Part shown: positions 1 to 10,900 of the stretch, piece by piece
How the letters are laid out: every line of letters starts with the position of its first letter
Numbering within the stretch: the stretch's first letter is position 1
DNA from: Stictocephala bisonia
Taxonomy: Eukaryota > Arthropoda > Insecta > Hemiptera > Membracidae
NCBI GenBank assembly: GCA_035578905.1
Contig: JAQJVL010000081.1
Location: 2,308,980 to 2,372,979, forward strand
DNA: 64,000 nucleotides
Reading direction: 5' to 3'
Translations under genes and position numbers: made by a program
Notes under the pieces: model-generated
The model's input: only the letters and a program-made list of their open reading frames with translations
Database searches by the model: none
Told to the model about the DNA's origin: nothing

Positions 1-839
1 TTATTTTTTGAAAAGTTTTGTCAGTGGCATAAGAGTTGCTACATAAAAAAAAAAAAAAAAAAAAATACAATCAATGGTTAAGACAATAACTTGGGTTAAC
101 AGAGGAGAGAAAAATTGACTTTGTGCGGCGGCCGGGACACAGAACAATACCACTGCTATTCGGATTTGGCTTATTCTTCTGTTTTAATGGTACATTTCTT
201 GAGTTTCATATTTATATTGGGTAAATAATGCTATTATTGTTATACTTATAATAATTTTGTATTTATTTCAACGTAATATATGTAATAAAGAAATATTTTT
301 TTGTTTGCCGATTATAAGGCAAACTACTGCTTTACTTTTAGACTAAATGAGTTTCAGCAAATGAACAAGATACAATTTTATTTGCTAATAGTTTAACCCA
401 TATTGTTCTTGCTTTCAGTATAATTTTGATTAATTTGCTTATCATAACATCGCAGTGACAAAAATTAAATAAAACATTAAAATATGTGTATTCTAAAGAA
501 ATTACATGTAAAAACTCTTTACTGCAAACATGATAGGTGGTAAAAACAATATTTTATGTTTATCTTTAAAATGTTATAATGAAACTGTAAAGATATGAAA
601 TTGTGGTTATAAAATGGCATAGGAGAATGGAGTGGGGATGCCCAATGAGTGACACACACGGTGATATCATCTCCGTTTAACGAATAGTTTTTCATCAGGT
701 TTCAGTGTGTAGTTTCGCATCAAATTCTATAAGTATAAGTGTTATACAATAATCGTTGTGTGAATTTAGTGTTGTTTACTGTAATAGTTTCCCGAATATT
801 TAATTTTTTACATTGGTCAGAGCCTACCATCATCAGCGA

Positions 840-1640
840 TGAGTACTGTGTTATCAGCTGGTACAAAGGTCACAACGCGATCTACAGCCAAGTCTACTAG
901 CGAGTCTTCAGAACAGCCAACTCTTCAGTCGCTTGATGAAAAACTAAACTCTATATTGGGTATACTTGATAAGTCTGCTTATTGACATTAAGGACATAAA
1001 AAAAGAGTAAAAGGATTTAGGGGCATCACTAGACCTATGCCACGCTAGTATAAGTGATGTAAAAACATTACTAAATGAACAAGGTTGTAAAACTGAACAT
1101 TGCGAAAAAGACATTACATTAATTAAGGAGGATAATGCTGCTTTAAGCAGAAAACTAACCAGATTAAAGGATGACATTATTGCCCTGGAAAAATACTCCC
1201 ATAGAAATAATTTAGTAATATACGGAATCCCTGACGAGAAAACTGAGAACATTTTTAATGTTGTGCGGCGTTTGGCAGATGTCCTGAAATTTCCTAACTG
1301 GTCAGATTATTTAATTGACACAGTACATAGAATGGGTCAACCCACTAATAGTCCTAGGCCCATTATTATAAGGTTTATAAGACGATTGGATAAAGATGAG
1401 TTCCTCAGCAGGTGCAAGGCGGCCCGTCACCTCAAAGCCTCGGACTTGGGTTACAGCAGTGATTCACCCGTTTATGTTAACAAGTCTTTGACACATGCAA
1501 ATTGAGAGCTGCTCAAGTTGACAGGGGAGGCTGCGAAACGTGAGAATTACAGCCAGGTCTGGACGTCGAACTGCTGCATCTACGCGTGCGGAAGAAGAAG
1601 GGCAAGGCACCGACCATCAAGATATCTTCAACTCATGATG
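840..1640 (+). pseudogene. LINE 1 ORF1 (coiled coil plus RRM-like), broken
   Basis: The reading starts at the ATG at 840 (STVLSAGTKVTTRSTAKSTS) and runs about 46 codons to a stop near 984, then continues in other frames. Further on are ITLIKEDNAALSRKLTRLKD, a heptad-like coiled coil, and EKYSHRNNLVIYGIPDEKTE, the signature of L1/CR1-type ORF1 RRM domains. The clear open part 1263-1505 covers VHRMGQ...PIIIRFIRRLDKDEFL and ends SPVYVNKSLTHAN. ORF1 proteins bind retrotransposon RNA. This copy has at least two frameshifts or stops and is inactive. Confidence 0.75.
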
Positions 1641-1691
1641 TTGACAATATGTATATTTATCATATTGTCGTGATTCATAAATTTACATATG

Positions 1692-1692
1692 C

Positions 1693-1747
<55 letters not shown>

Positions 1748-1753
1748 TGTGTG
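1692..1753. repeat. (GT)n microsatellite
   Basis: About thirty GT dinucleotides with one TCT interruption. It lies between ORF1 of LINE 1 and a minisatellite of the dispersed GTGGTATTGACC family, so the LINE has been invaded or expanded at this point. Confidence 0.95.
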
Positions 1754-1757
1754 TATC

Positions 1758-2110
1758 CGCCCTCAATACCACAGTACATGTATGGGAGGGCGGGTGGGTC
1801 AATACCACTGTACGTGTGTGGATGGGTCAATACCACCGTACGTGTATGGGTGGGTGGGTGGATCAATATCACTCTACGTGTATGGGTGGGCTCGTGACCC
1901 GATAACACTGTGCGTGTATGGGTGGGCGGATGACCCAATACCTCTGTACGTGTATGGGTGGGCGGATGACCCAATACCTCTGTACGTGTATGGTTGGGCG
2001 GGTGGGTCACCCCAAAGCAAACTATTAATTTTGGAAAACCACGTTTACCGCCCTCAAACTTTCGTGATTACAATACCAAAGTGCATGTATGGGTGGGTGG
2101 GTGACCCATG
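1758..2110. repeat. GGTGGG-type minisatellite, about 36-40 bp unit
   Basis: Eight or so imperfect units of the form CAATACCACTGTACGTGTAT followed by GGGTGGGCGGGTGG. It is the same unit as the arrays at 23240, 35107, 52948 and 53719. Simple ATAC/TATA repeats follow to about 2360. Confidence 0.9.
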
Positions 2111-2373
2111 CATGTTTTTATATTTTATAAATATAAAAAAATATGTAAGTTTTTATATTTATTCTTATTTATTGTGTGTATGTATGTGTGTATGTATGGC
2201 GATTATCATTATATATATAATGATAATCGCCATTTATGTTTGCATGTTTGTGTTCTTTGATTATTATATAGAAATTATTTATTATATACACATTATTTAT
2301 TTTAGGTATAGGTGTTATAGGTATTATTTTATATACATACATACATATATATATATATACAAATTAATTGCTC

Positions 2374-3840
2374 ATGAGTAAACCTTTAAGTAACTATAAT
2401 ATTTACTATCAAAATGTAAGAGGCCTTAGAACGAAAACAGATACTTTTTTCCATAATCTCGTTGTAAATAATTACTAAATCATTGCTTTGACGGAAACCT
2501 TTTTCAATCTATAAATATAAAAGGCAAAGCCCTCACTGACTGATTCACTCACTCATCACTAATTCTCCAACTTCCCATGTAGGTAGAGAGCTGAAATTTT
2601 GTACACTGTGTCTTTAGGTCTTAAATAGGACAACTAAAGTATTTTCATCTTGATAAAGTTCTCCTAAGGGGTAGAAACCGCCCCTAAAAGATTGCTCCAT
2701 AAGGATAACATTGGGTTAATTTTAATAAATTAAATTAATAACAGCTGTTTTGGAAATAAATAAACATATTTATTTTGTATGTTTGACATTGTACTATTGA
2801 TTCCACAGAACAAAGCTGCTCTTAGATGAATTTTTATATTATACTATGAGTTTAATCATCAGCTGTTAAACAAAAACAAATAAAATGAACATGATTGAAA
2901 CATGCTAAGTAATTCTTCCATTGGGTATTTATAATAAAATATGTAGCAAAGCAGTAATGTGAGTGAGATACTATAAATAAATTTAATATTGTGATTTTAC
3001 GTCATACAGTTAATCTACTATTATTTGTAATCAAAAGTCACATGCCGAGGTGTATCGAGCGAGTAGCGGGGTTGGCACACAAAGTGTGCAGGGGTGTCCC
3101 CTAGTTATGATATAAATACATCAGAATTATTTCCGGAATCATACAATGTATTTTAGATATGACCGAAACCCGGAAGCATCGGGAATGTTGACTGGAGGTG
3201 GGGTCCTGGTAGCAGTGGCTAATGACATTATGTGTATTCATGTGAGCAAGCTAGACATCATTGCTCATGATATTGAAAGTGTCTGGATGAAAATACCCAA
3301 TATTACAGGGGGGTCTCTGTATATATGTGCCGTTTTCATACGCCCAAGATCAAACATAAGAACATATCAAATGTTTTACGAAAGTTTGTACAAATTAAAT
3401 TTAACTAATAACTGTAGTGTAATGATTTTGGGGGATTTTAATTTGCATATTTATGGGGTTAACTATGATTTAACATGTGGAGATACATTGTGTGAGAAGT
3501 TTTTGTATTTTTTGAATGAACAGAATTTAAGTTTAAAAAACAGTGTTTGTAACTTTCAGAATAAAACCTTAGATTTGGTTATTACAAATATTGAAGAAAC
3601 TGCAATAGTACGATGTAATGACCCTCTGGTTAATGAGGACTCTTATCATCCGGTGATGGAGGTGGGGACTGTTATCATCACTCCGTTGTCTTGTCGGTCG
3701 AGATTAGATGAAGCACCAGGCTACTGTTTCTATAAGGTTGACTTAACTTCTATAAGGTTAAGTGTAAGAAAGGGCCATGTGGCCCTAACTTTGCCTTTTT
3801 TGTAAATTAACTGTATAATTAATTTTCAAAATAAAGAAAT
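2374..3840 (+). pseudogene. LINE 1 ORF2 endonuclease part, split by Helitron and small insert
   Basis: The ATG at 2374 opens SNYNIYYQNVRGLRTKTDTF, the start of an APE-type endonuclease (NIYYQNVRGL; TET follows). A stop falls at 2475. A Helitron occupies 2508-3104. After it the frame resumes with VFRYDRN, GGVLVAV, YICAVFIRP, ILGDFN (GDFN metal-binding motif) and SYHPVMEV. About 3745-3855 an insert, which looks like the 3' tail of another retroelement with an AATAAAG-type end, interrupts the frame once more. APE-type endonucleases nick target DNA for retrotransposition; this one is dead. Confidence 0.85.
2508..3104 (+). mobile_element. Non-autonomous Helitron, 597 bp
   Basis: It begins TCTATAAATATAAAAG, ends CTAG, and sits between A (2507) and T (3105), all Helitron rules. 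Near the 3' end GGCACACAAAGTGTGC gives the usual hairpin. The copy at 56463-57028 shares both ends and much of the interior. Removing it joins TTCAA to TTATGA and restores the LINE endonuclease frame. There is no coding capacity, so it relied on a Rep/helicase in trans. Confidence 0.9.
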
Positions 3841-3859
3841 TTCTATTCTATTCCTTAAA

Positions 3860-5860
3860 CTTTATCGTAGTTTAGCAGAATTGGACTGGGATCAACTCAG
3901 TACAATTTCAAATATTAATAAAGCTGTAGTAGATTTGTTTTATGAAAAAGTATATAAAGTTCTTAATGAAACTTGTCCCAGAAAGAAATGTAAACAACCC
4001 AAATATCCATCTTGGTTTACAAAGACAATAATTTTCAACATTAAATTAAAAGAAACATTCCGTAAAAGTTTAAAAAAATTTGGTAAGCAGGAGGATTTTG
4101 AAAATTTTAAACATTTGAGTTCTCTTATAAAAAAATATGTTAAGATTGCATACAGTAAATATGTCCACAATATTGAAAACCAAATTAATTGTGACAGTAA
4201 CTAATTTTGGCAATTTTTGAAAAGCAATAATACTGTAAAAAATAATATGTTAGTAATGGAGTATAATGGAAGTCAAATAAGCAATGGTAAAGATATTTCT
4301 AATGCCTTTGAACAGTATTTTAGTAGTGTGTACAATAGTTATACGGTAGAACCTAAGGCATAACATGGGGGGTGTCACATCTGTCATTGGAACGGGTCAC
4401 TGAGCTGGATGTTGGGTCACTGAGCTGGATGTCCATCTTGCCATCAGGAAACTCAAGTCAAAAACAACCAGAGGTCCAGATTATTTACCACAGTGTTTAG
4501 AGGATGCATTGATATTCTAACTAAACCACTAACTTTGCAATTTAATTTAAGTTTAAAAACTGGTATTTTTCCAGAAAAGTGGAAAGTAACTAAAATAACA
4601 TATATCTTTAAGAGTGGAAAAGAAAGTCAAATCATTAACCATAGACCTGTGGCTATTTTATCTGTCCCAGCAAGTTTTCGAAATAATTATTCACATTTTT
4701 TATCATTTCAAGAAATATCTCTCTTTAAATCAGCATGGGTTTGTACCTGGTCAATCTGTTAATACCAATTTAACGTATTTTACACATTATGTCTCCTCAG
4801 GTTTGGACTCAGCGACCCAGACAGATGCTGTATTTCTTGACCTGGCCAAGGCCTTCGGAGAGGTGGATCATCTTATTTTATTAAAGAAACTTCACTACTA
4901 TGGATTGTCGAACAGATTAATTAATTTTTTTACATCATATCTAATTAACAGAAATCAGTCTACAAAGAACATGTGTCATCTACTTTTACTGTGTAGTCTG
5001 GAGTACCTCAAGGATCAAATTTGGGGCCATGTTTATTTATGATTATGATTAATGACTTATGTCAACATGGCGTCCCTGCAAAACTTTTGCTATTCGCTGA
5101 TGATCTTAAAATATTTCAGTACATTTCAAGCCAGTCTGATTCTATTAAACTGCAGGATGATATAGACAGGGTGTCTGAATGGCGAGTTAGTAATAAGATG
5201 CATTTTAATATTTCTAAATGCCATGCTATGACATTTAGTCGATCTAAAAAACATACTTGTACTAATAATTATTACTTAAACGGTCAGTTAATTTCCAAGG
5301 TTGAATTGATTAAAGACCTGGGTGTTTACATGGATTGTACTTTAACTTTTCAAACGCATGTGACCCATTGTATTTCATCAGCCAGCCACATGGTGGGATT
5401 CATAATTCGACAGGGAATCAATTTAAAAAATGTAAAAACGTTAATTACATAGAGCGTTGGTCAGGTTAAGATTGGAAAGTGCAGTAGTTGTGTGGAATCC
5501 AACTCATGCAGTTTACAAAGATGCCATAGAAAGAATTCAAAACAGATTTTTAAGGTACCTTTATTTTAAGTGTTTTAATATTTATACCTACTTAGTTCCT
5601 TACAATGCGCTGATTGGTCTCTTTGTGTTTAAGAGTCTATGCCCAAGGTTTAAGGAGGGCTGTAATGGAACAGATGTACCTGCAGGACTTGGTGCGGGGA
5701 CGGATGGACAGTTCTGCCTGTTTGAAGTGTCTCTGCTTTAGGGTCCCTAATTTTAACAGCAGGGGCAAACTTTATTTTTATTTATTCATAAGACGCCGAT
5801 CGTCAAGATATGGGCGAATATGGATTTCGAATGAGTGTGAAGAGTGTAGATGAGCGAATG
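3860..5860 (+). pseudogene. LINE 1 reverse transcriptase, CR1/Jockey-like, broken
   Basis: The frame resumes at LYRSLAELDWDQL and shows pre-RT sequence, then IFPEKWKVTKITYIFKSGKE, HRPVAILS, FLDLAKAFGEVDH (RT motif A, FxDxxxAF), PQG, GPCLFMIMINDL and FADD at 5093-5104 (motif C, catalytic Asp pair). C-terminal thumb-like sequence YLNGQLISKVELIKDLGVYM and WNPTHAVYKDAIERIQNRFL extends to about 5570. At least five frameshifts or stops break it (e.g. 4204, 4362, 5452). With ORF1 and the endonuclease upstream this was once a near-full-length element of about 4.3 kb without insertions. Confidence 0.85.
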
Positions 5861-7730
5861 TAGTCATTGTTACAAACTAAGGCCGACTATTCCTTAGAAA
5901 GTGTCATTAACTAATAGCCCAATGACAAATGAACAGCCGGTGATTATCAGCTGATCCTTCTCAAAATGAATTATTACTTCTGTTTGATCTGCCACAGGTA
6001 CGAATGTTAGCGCATGCGTCTTCGCCTTTGTTCCGGATGATGAGAACTTATAATCTGATGCTTTCGGGTGGAGGGAAAATGGGTGTTTTTTATGATTCCA
6101 TTAATACATTTAATGAAAAATGTGAAATGTACCTGAAAACAGAATTTTTATGAAAATAGACTTTTTAAAATTATTTATTTGCAACGAGTCAATATTTACA
6201 ATAGAATTAAATTTAAAAATTTTTCTTTTCCAATTCTGTAATATAAATCCTTAATTAATATTACTGTTCATGTTGTGTTGTTTTTAATTTTAAATATTTA
6301 TTGCCAATTAATTTCAATTATGTTCTATAACTTATTACCTATTTATATTTATTAACTATTCATTGTATATTTGTCAACTATTTATTTTATATTTATTATT
6401 ATATTTTACATATTTGTTACCTATTTATTGCATATTTATTTATTAACTATTTATTGTGTATTTATAAAATATTTATCAAGTTCTTGGGCCTTATAACTTG
6501 TAAATATGTAGTGCTTGTTTATTAATTTGTTTAATAGTGTGTAGACTGGCTGGTTCAATGAAATATTTATTGGGTTTAAAATGTTAAAATGTTTTGCTTC
6601 AATGTAATTGGGTTTATGCCTGTATTGTTGCATAAAATAAAATAGGGTTTAATAATTTTCCTATATATTTTTATAACTAGACTTATAGATTTGTTCAATA
6701 AATATAAAGAAACGCTCAAAATTGATGATGATCTTATCTAAATTGAGTCAATGTAAAATTGTATGGATTAACAAAATAGTGAAAATGATAGTTGTAGAAA
6801 AATTATAATAAAACTTTGACATAAATCAAATAAAATTTGAAGTATTTTGTCTTTAAAGCTACTGACCTAAAAATGTTATTACTTTAGACAAGTGGTAAAT
6901 TACTCTATGGTTGTGCAATAAATCTTAAATCCCTCGCTGTAATATGAACTTTGAAATATTTTCTGCTTAATGCCTTATTAGCAGGAGTAAATGATTTTAT
7001 TCAGGCTCTTGCTCATTAAAGTGATCTCTTGGAAACAAATTAACACTTCTCTATTTCTAATCTGTGCTTGCTGGCACAATCACTGGGAAAATGAAGACAC
7101 AGTGCAGTCAGGAGCGCTCAAATGCTCGGGACTAGGGTGACTCACTGTCGGCCGCCATATTTTGGTGGTAAACACCGCAGATCACCTGGCTTCACCGTGC
7201 CGGGTGGCCTCTCTATTTCTATTGTGTGCTCGCTACATAAACAAAACACAGTGCTATCGAAACAATAACAGCAGACTGAACAGCAGCTGTATTGCTTGAG
7301 CGTGCGGCAAAAGCGAGTGGGAAATAACCAAGGTGATTTATTTTTGTCTGCAACAAAAAAAAATACCGTAGGTGATCCTCGTTGACATTGTTGTATAGAG
7401 AAACTTATTCTTAGCAGCCTGCAAGTTTTATTATACCAATATATATATATATTTTTATATGGCACCAATAAAAAAATAGTAAACTACCGATTTATGATTA
7501 GTTGGTCTTTCGTACGGCAAAACTATAAATCGGTAGTTAGTCTTAAAAGAAAGTGTGTTAATGTATTTTTACATGACTTATATATTTAAAGACTGTTTTC
7601 CTATCCCTAGATCTCAAACAATTGCCAATAAAGTGACACTGAGAATCCAAAATATGAGTATGTACTCCGGTTGCATGACATTTTTGTATTAATATAAAAA
7701 CCAAAAGTCCTAATAATAAATTAGACAAAC
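5861..7730. other. AT-rich sequence with one hairpin, no gene seen
   Basis: Mostly AT-rich, with loosely repeated TATTTATTAACTATTTATT-like words at 6330-6480. A GC-richer block at about 7080-7350 has no convincing coding frame. At 7484-7541 the arms AACTACCGATTTAT and its complement flank a 30-base loop. The rest of the HMG box is not found here. Confidence 0.6.
7484..7541. repeat. Short inverted repeat (hairpin)
   Basis: AACTACCGATTTAT and its reverse complement ATAAATCGGTAGTT are perfect 14-base arms around about 30 bases. It may be a remnant of a small MITE. No target duplication is evident. Confidence 0.6.
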
Positions 7731-7949
7731 CTGGGTATTTCAAAGCCAGTTTTCTCCTCCAGTCATTTGCAAATATCATGAACGCATTTGGAGGTCGGGG
7801 TATTCTACAGACCTTCGGACGTCCCCATGTCCCAAGTAACTTTGGTTGTCTTTTAGATAGTAAAATACATTTAGCAGATGATGAAATCTCCTGGGGTTCT
7901 TTTTTTATTGCTGTATCTTCTTCATCAGAAATTTCTAAGTGGGCAGAAG
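7731..7949 (-). CDS. BTB-HMG gene, exon encoding first part of HMG box
   Basis: The 219-base exon runs from acceptor TTTTTCTAG| to donor CCCAG|GTTTGT, entering with two bases and leaving with one. It starts with an acidic stretch ([20 protein letters not shown], with IKKE as a ψKxE motif) and ends in [20 protein letters not shown] and ALKYPG. RPPNAF(M/I) is the N-terminal arm shared by MATA and SOX HMG boxes. The box (normally 70-80 residues) is cut at about residue 30. I found no continuation between 1 and 7730. Confidence 0.85.
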
Positions 7950-10900
7950 CTAGAAAAATAAGCATTTTTTTATTGTTGCAATGATTCATATTTTGTAATG
8001 AATATAACGAATAATAGGTATTTGTTATTGTTGCAATGATTCATATTTTGTAATGAATATAACGAATAATAGGTATTTGTTATTGTTAGAATGATTCATA
8101 TTTTGTAGTGACTATAAACTGCCATTAAGAGTATTTATTGGCATCAGCTTTCTTTTTTTATTAATGCTATTTATTTTAAAAAGTCCTATTTCTTATTTGA
8201 ACACTTGATAAAAAGACTTGATCTGTCCAAATATTTATATTTGTTATAATAAATTATTAAAAGATGTTGTTCAAATGCCATATGCATAAGCCAAAATAAA
8301 TATATATTTAAACGTTACGCTATTGTTTTGTTATATCATTTTGTTGCCTTTTAGGAGCAACTAGAACCACTATAAATGTATGTAAATGTGAACAGCTACG
8401 TGAACTGTAAAAAACATTTATTATAACAATAATTGCTCATGATTTTTGTTATAATAATCAATGTTATAATAATGTGTGTTTGCCCGGGATCCCATAGCCT
8501 GGAGGCTAAAACACACATTTATGAAGGTTTGATTGTTCACTATGTTTTTGGCTTCTCAAAGGGCAAGTTTACATAACCATTTACAGCTCTAGGCACTGGA
8601 TTGCTGGCAACATGTGGTTTACATTTCCACGCCAGTAAATTACAGGAGGTTCTCTTTTAGATGTTTCTATACTGTGACTCACACATATTTGTAATGTTCA
8701 ACACAAGTTGATATCACCTGATACGAATCAGAGTTACAAAACATTAAAACAGTAATTTAATTGTTGTTACTTGTATTAAATTAGTACTTAATAAACCTGT
8801 CAGTTATTATGCATTAATTTAACACTTTACACTGATTGATTCAAGCATTTAGAATCAAAACCTAACCTAACCTGACAAAATTTTCGTTTGTTTAGAAAGT
8901 TTCATTCTAAATAAACTTACGAGGGGAGACAGTTTAACCTACAAATAGTATTTAAGTCATAAATGTAGACAAAATATAATAAAAAGTTAATGGTACACTG
9001 TCTTATATTTATGAAATTTATCATATTGCCATCATAAATTATTAGTTATTAATATAAAAATCTCCTTCAGCTGGATCACTAAGCATGATCAATTTAGTGC
9101 CTACATCAAAAAATAACTGAGTTAAATTTAGGTTGTTGGACATATACAGCTTTAGCAATTTTTAATACAATATTATTATAAATATAATTTTCTTAGTTTG
9201 TATTTTTTTTACTTATTAATATTGTTTTATTTATGATATTCACCCAAAAAAATAATGCATTTCATTTAAAAAGTCATTAGATACGGTTTCCCAGATTCAT
9301 AGTGGACAATCAGCAGTTCCTGAAGGATGACAGATTATGTCAGAAGAGATCACTGGTAGACACGGTAGTTACAAATAAATATTAAAATTAAGAAAAAGGA
9401 AATGAAAATTAAAACTTACATGCAATTGTAGGATTTACAAGCTCAGGAATTGGGGAAATTTGGTGAATGGATGGATTTTCAACAGAAGGGAATGGCAGTC
9501 TGGAGGAGCAGAACAAATTATATTTAAAATTAAAATTTCATTATATCTGATAAATAATTTATGTTAAGTTTTATCATCAACAATACCAAGAAAGAGATTT
9601 TGAATTTAGTATAAATGAAGACTATAATGTCTAAATATTGCACAACTCTCTCTAAACATACATGGTCACATGATAAATACTGATTGATTAGTTACTTCAC
9701 CATTTTTAAATCAGTACCAAGTGACATTTCACATACCCATGGGGTGGGGTGGGGGGGAACTTTTTTGAGCAAGCATCTGTGATACGCACGCTGTGACGTT
9801 ACTGGCCTGATACACACGTTCTCAGACAAGTCACGGAACTCCTAATTTAATTCCGTGTGATCACGTCTCTACTATTTTGTTAAATATTCAATGATAATGA
9901 AACCAATGCTTGATGAATATGTATTTTATGAAAAATATAATCATACAAAAGTTTACTAATCATTCAGTTATAATGTACAGTGAGCTCAGTCAAAATCGGT
10001 TATATGCTCGCAAAGAATTTTTTTATAGGACTGTTATTGTTAGCTTTGGGGATTTCTGGGTCCTTTATAGACAAATACAATGTGTTGAGATATAATTGTT
10101 CATAAACATTTGTCATATTGAAAAAAAAAAAAGAAACAACACCTTAACAAATGTAAAATTGAAAATGTTACAAGTTATTAACAAGGTGGCCAATGGTCTG
10201 TGATGTTTTCCAATATACCTACAAATAGGGTTTTATTGCTGAGGTAGATGTTTACGCCACATAAATTGACACAAATAGCTATCCAAATGGTTTCCATAGC
10301 GCTAGCGAAACGAGGACTTCGCAACGCCACCTAGTAGAGCCCACAACGCTAGTAGCACCGCCTCCACTGATAAAATAACTACGATACCTACATCAGTCGA
10401 ATTAGCACTGTATCACTGTTGGTTACCTCTCATACTATTTTCATCTGTTGTTTGAAAGTTATTTATTAGCAGTGGATTGTTCATAATATGTAGATAATAT
10501 TTGGAGATTTTCAATGCTTGAGTGTTTAAGAAACAAACACTAAGTGTTTTACTAAAGCTTGTGTTTGTTTCTTAAACACTCAAGCATTGGAAATCTCCAA
10601 ATATTATCAACATATCAAAATATCATCATTTTAGAACGTCCCACGTTTATAGGAAAAAGTTTAGTTTTGCAGGCATATAACCGATTTTGACCGTGAGCTC
10701 TAATAGGAAATCTTAACCAGAAGGATAAGAATAAAAGTAATCCAAACTATAGCCAATAAAATTAAAACGCAACAGTACACGTCTGTTCAGATTGGGCGCT
10801 AGAGAAGGAATGAAGCGATAGGTGGATACGTATGAGTTGTGGAGGGGAGATCAATCAGCTATTCAGACTAGTTGTTTATCTTTGGTCAGGAAAAAAGCAA

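Noticed and set aside
1586..2381. Open frames rich in Cys/Val and [12 protein letters not shown] repeats
   Set aside because: They are translations of the (GT)n microsatellite and the minisatellite; no codon structure or family.
7142..7468. 108-codon open frame on the minus strand
   Set aside because: Cys/Phe-rich product without similarity to known families; no splice-phase link to the BTB-HMG gene and no HMG continuation.
8861..8876. Telomeric (TTAGG)n repeat
   Set aside because: Only two CCTAA units and a half, expected by chance in AT-rich DNA.
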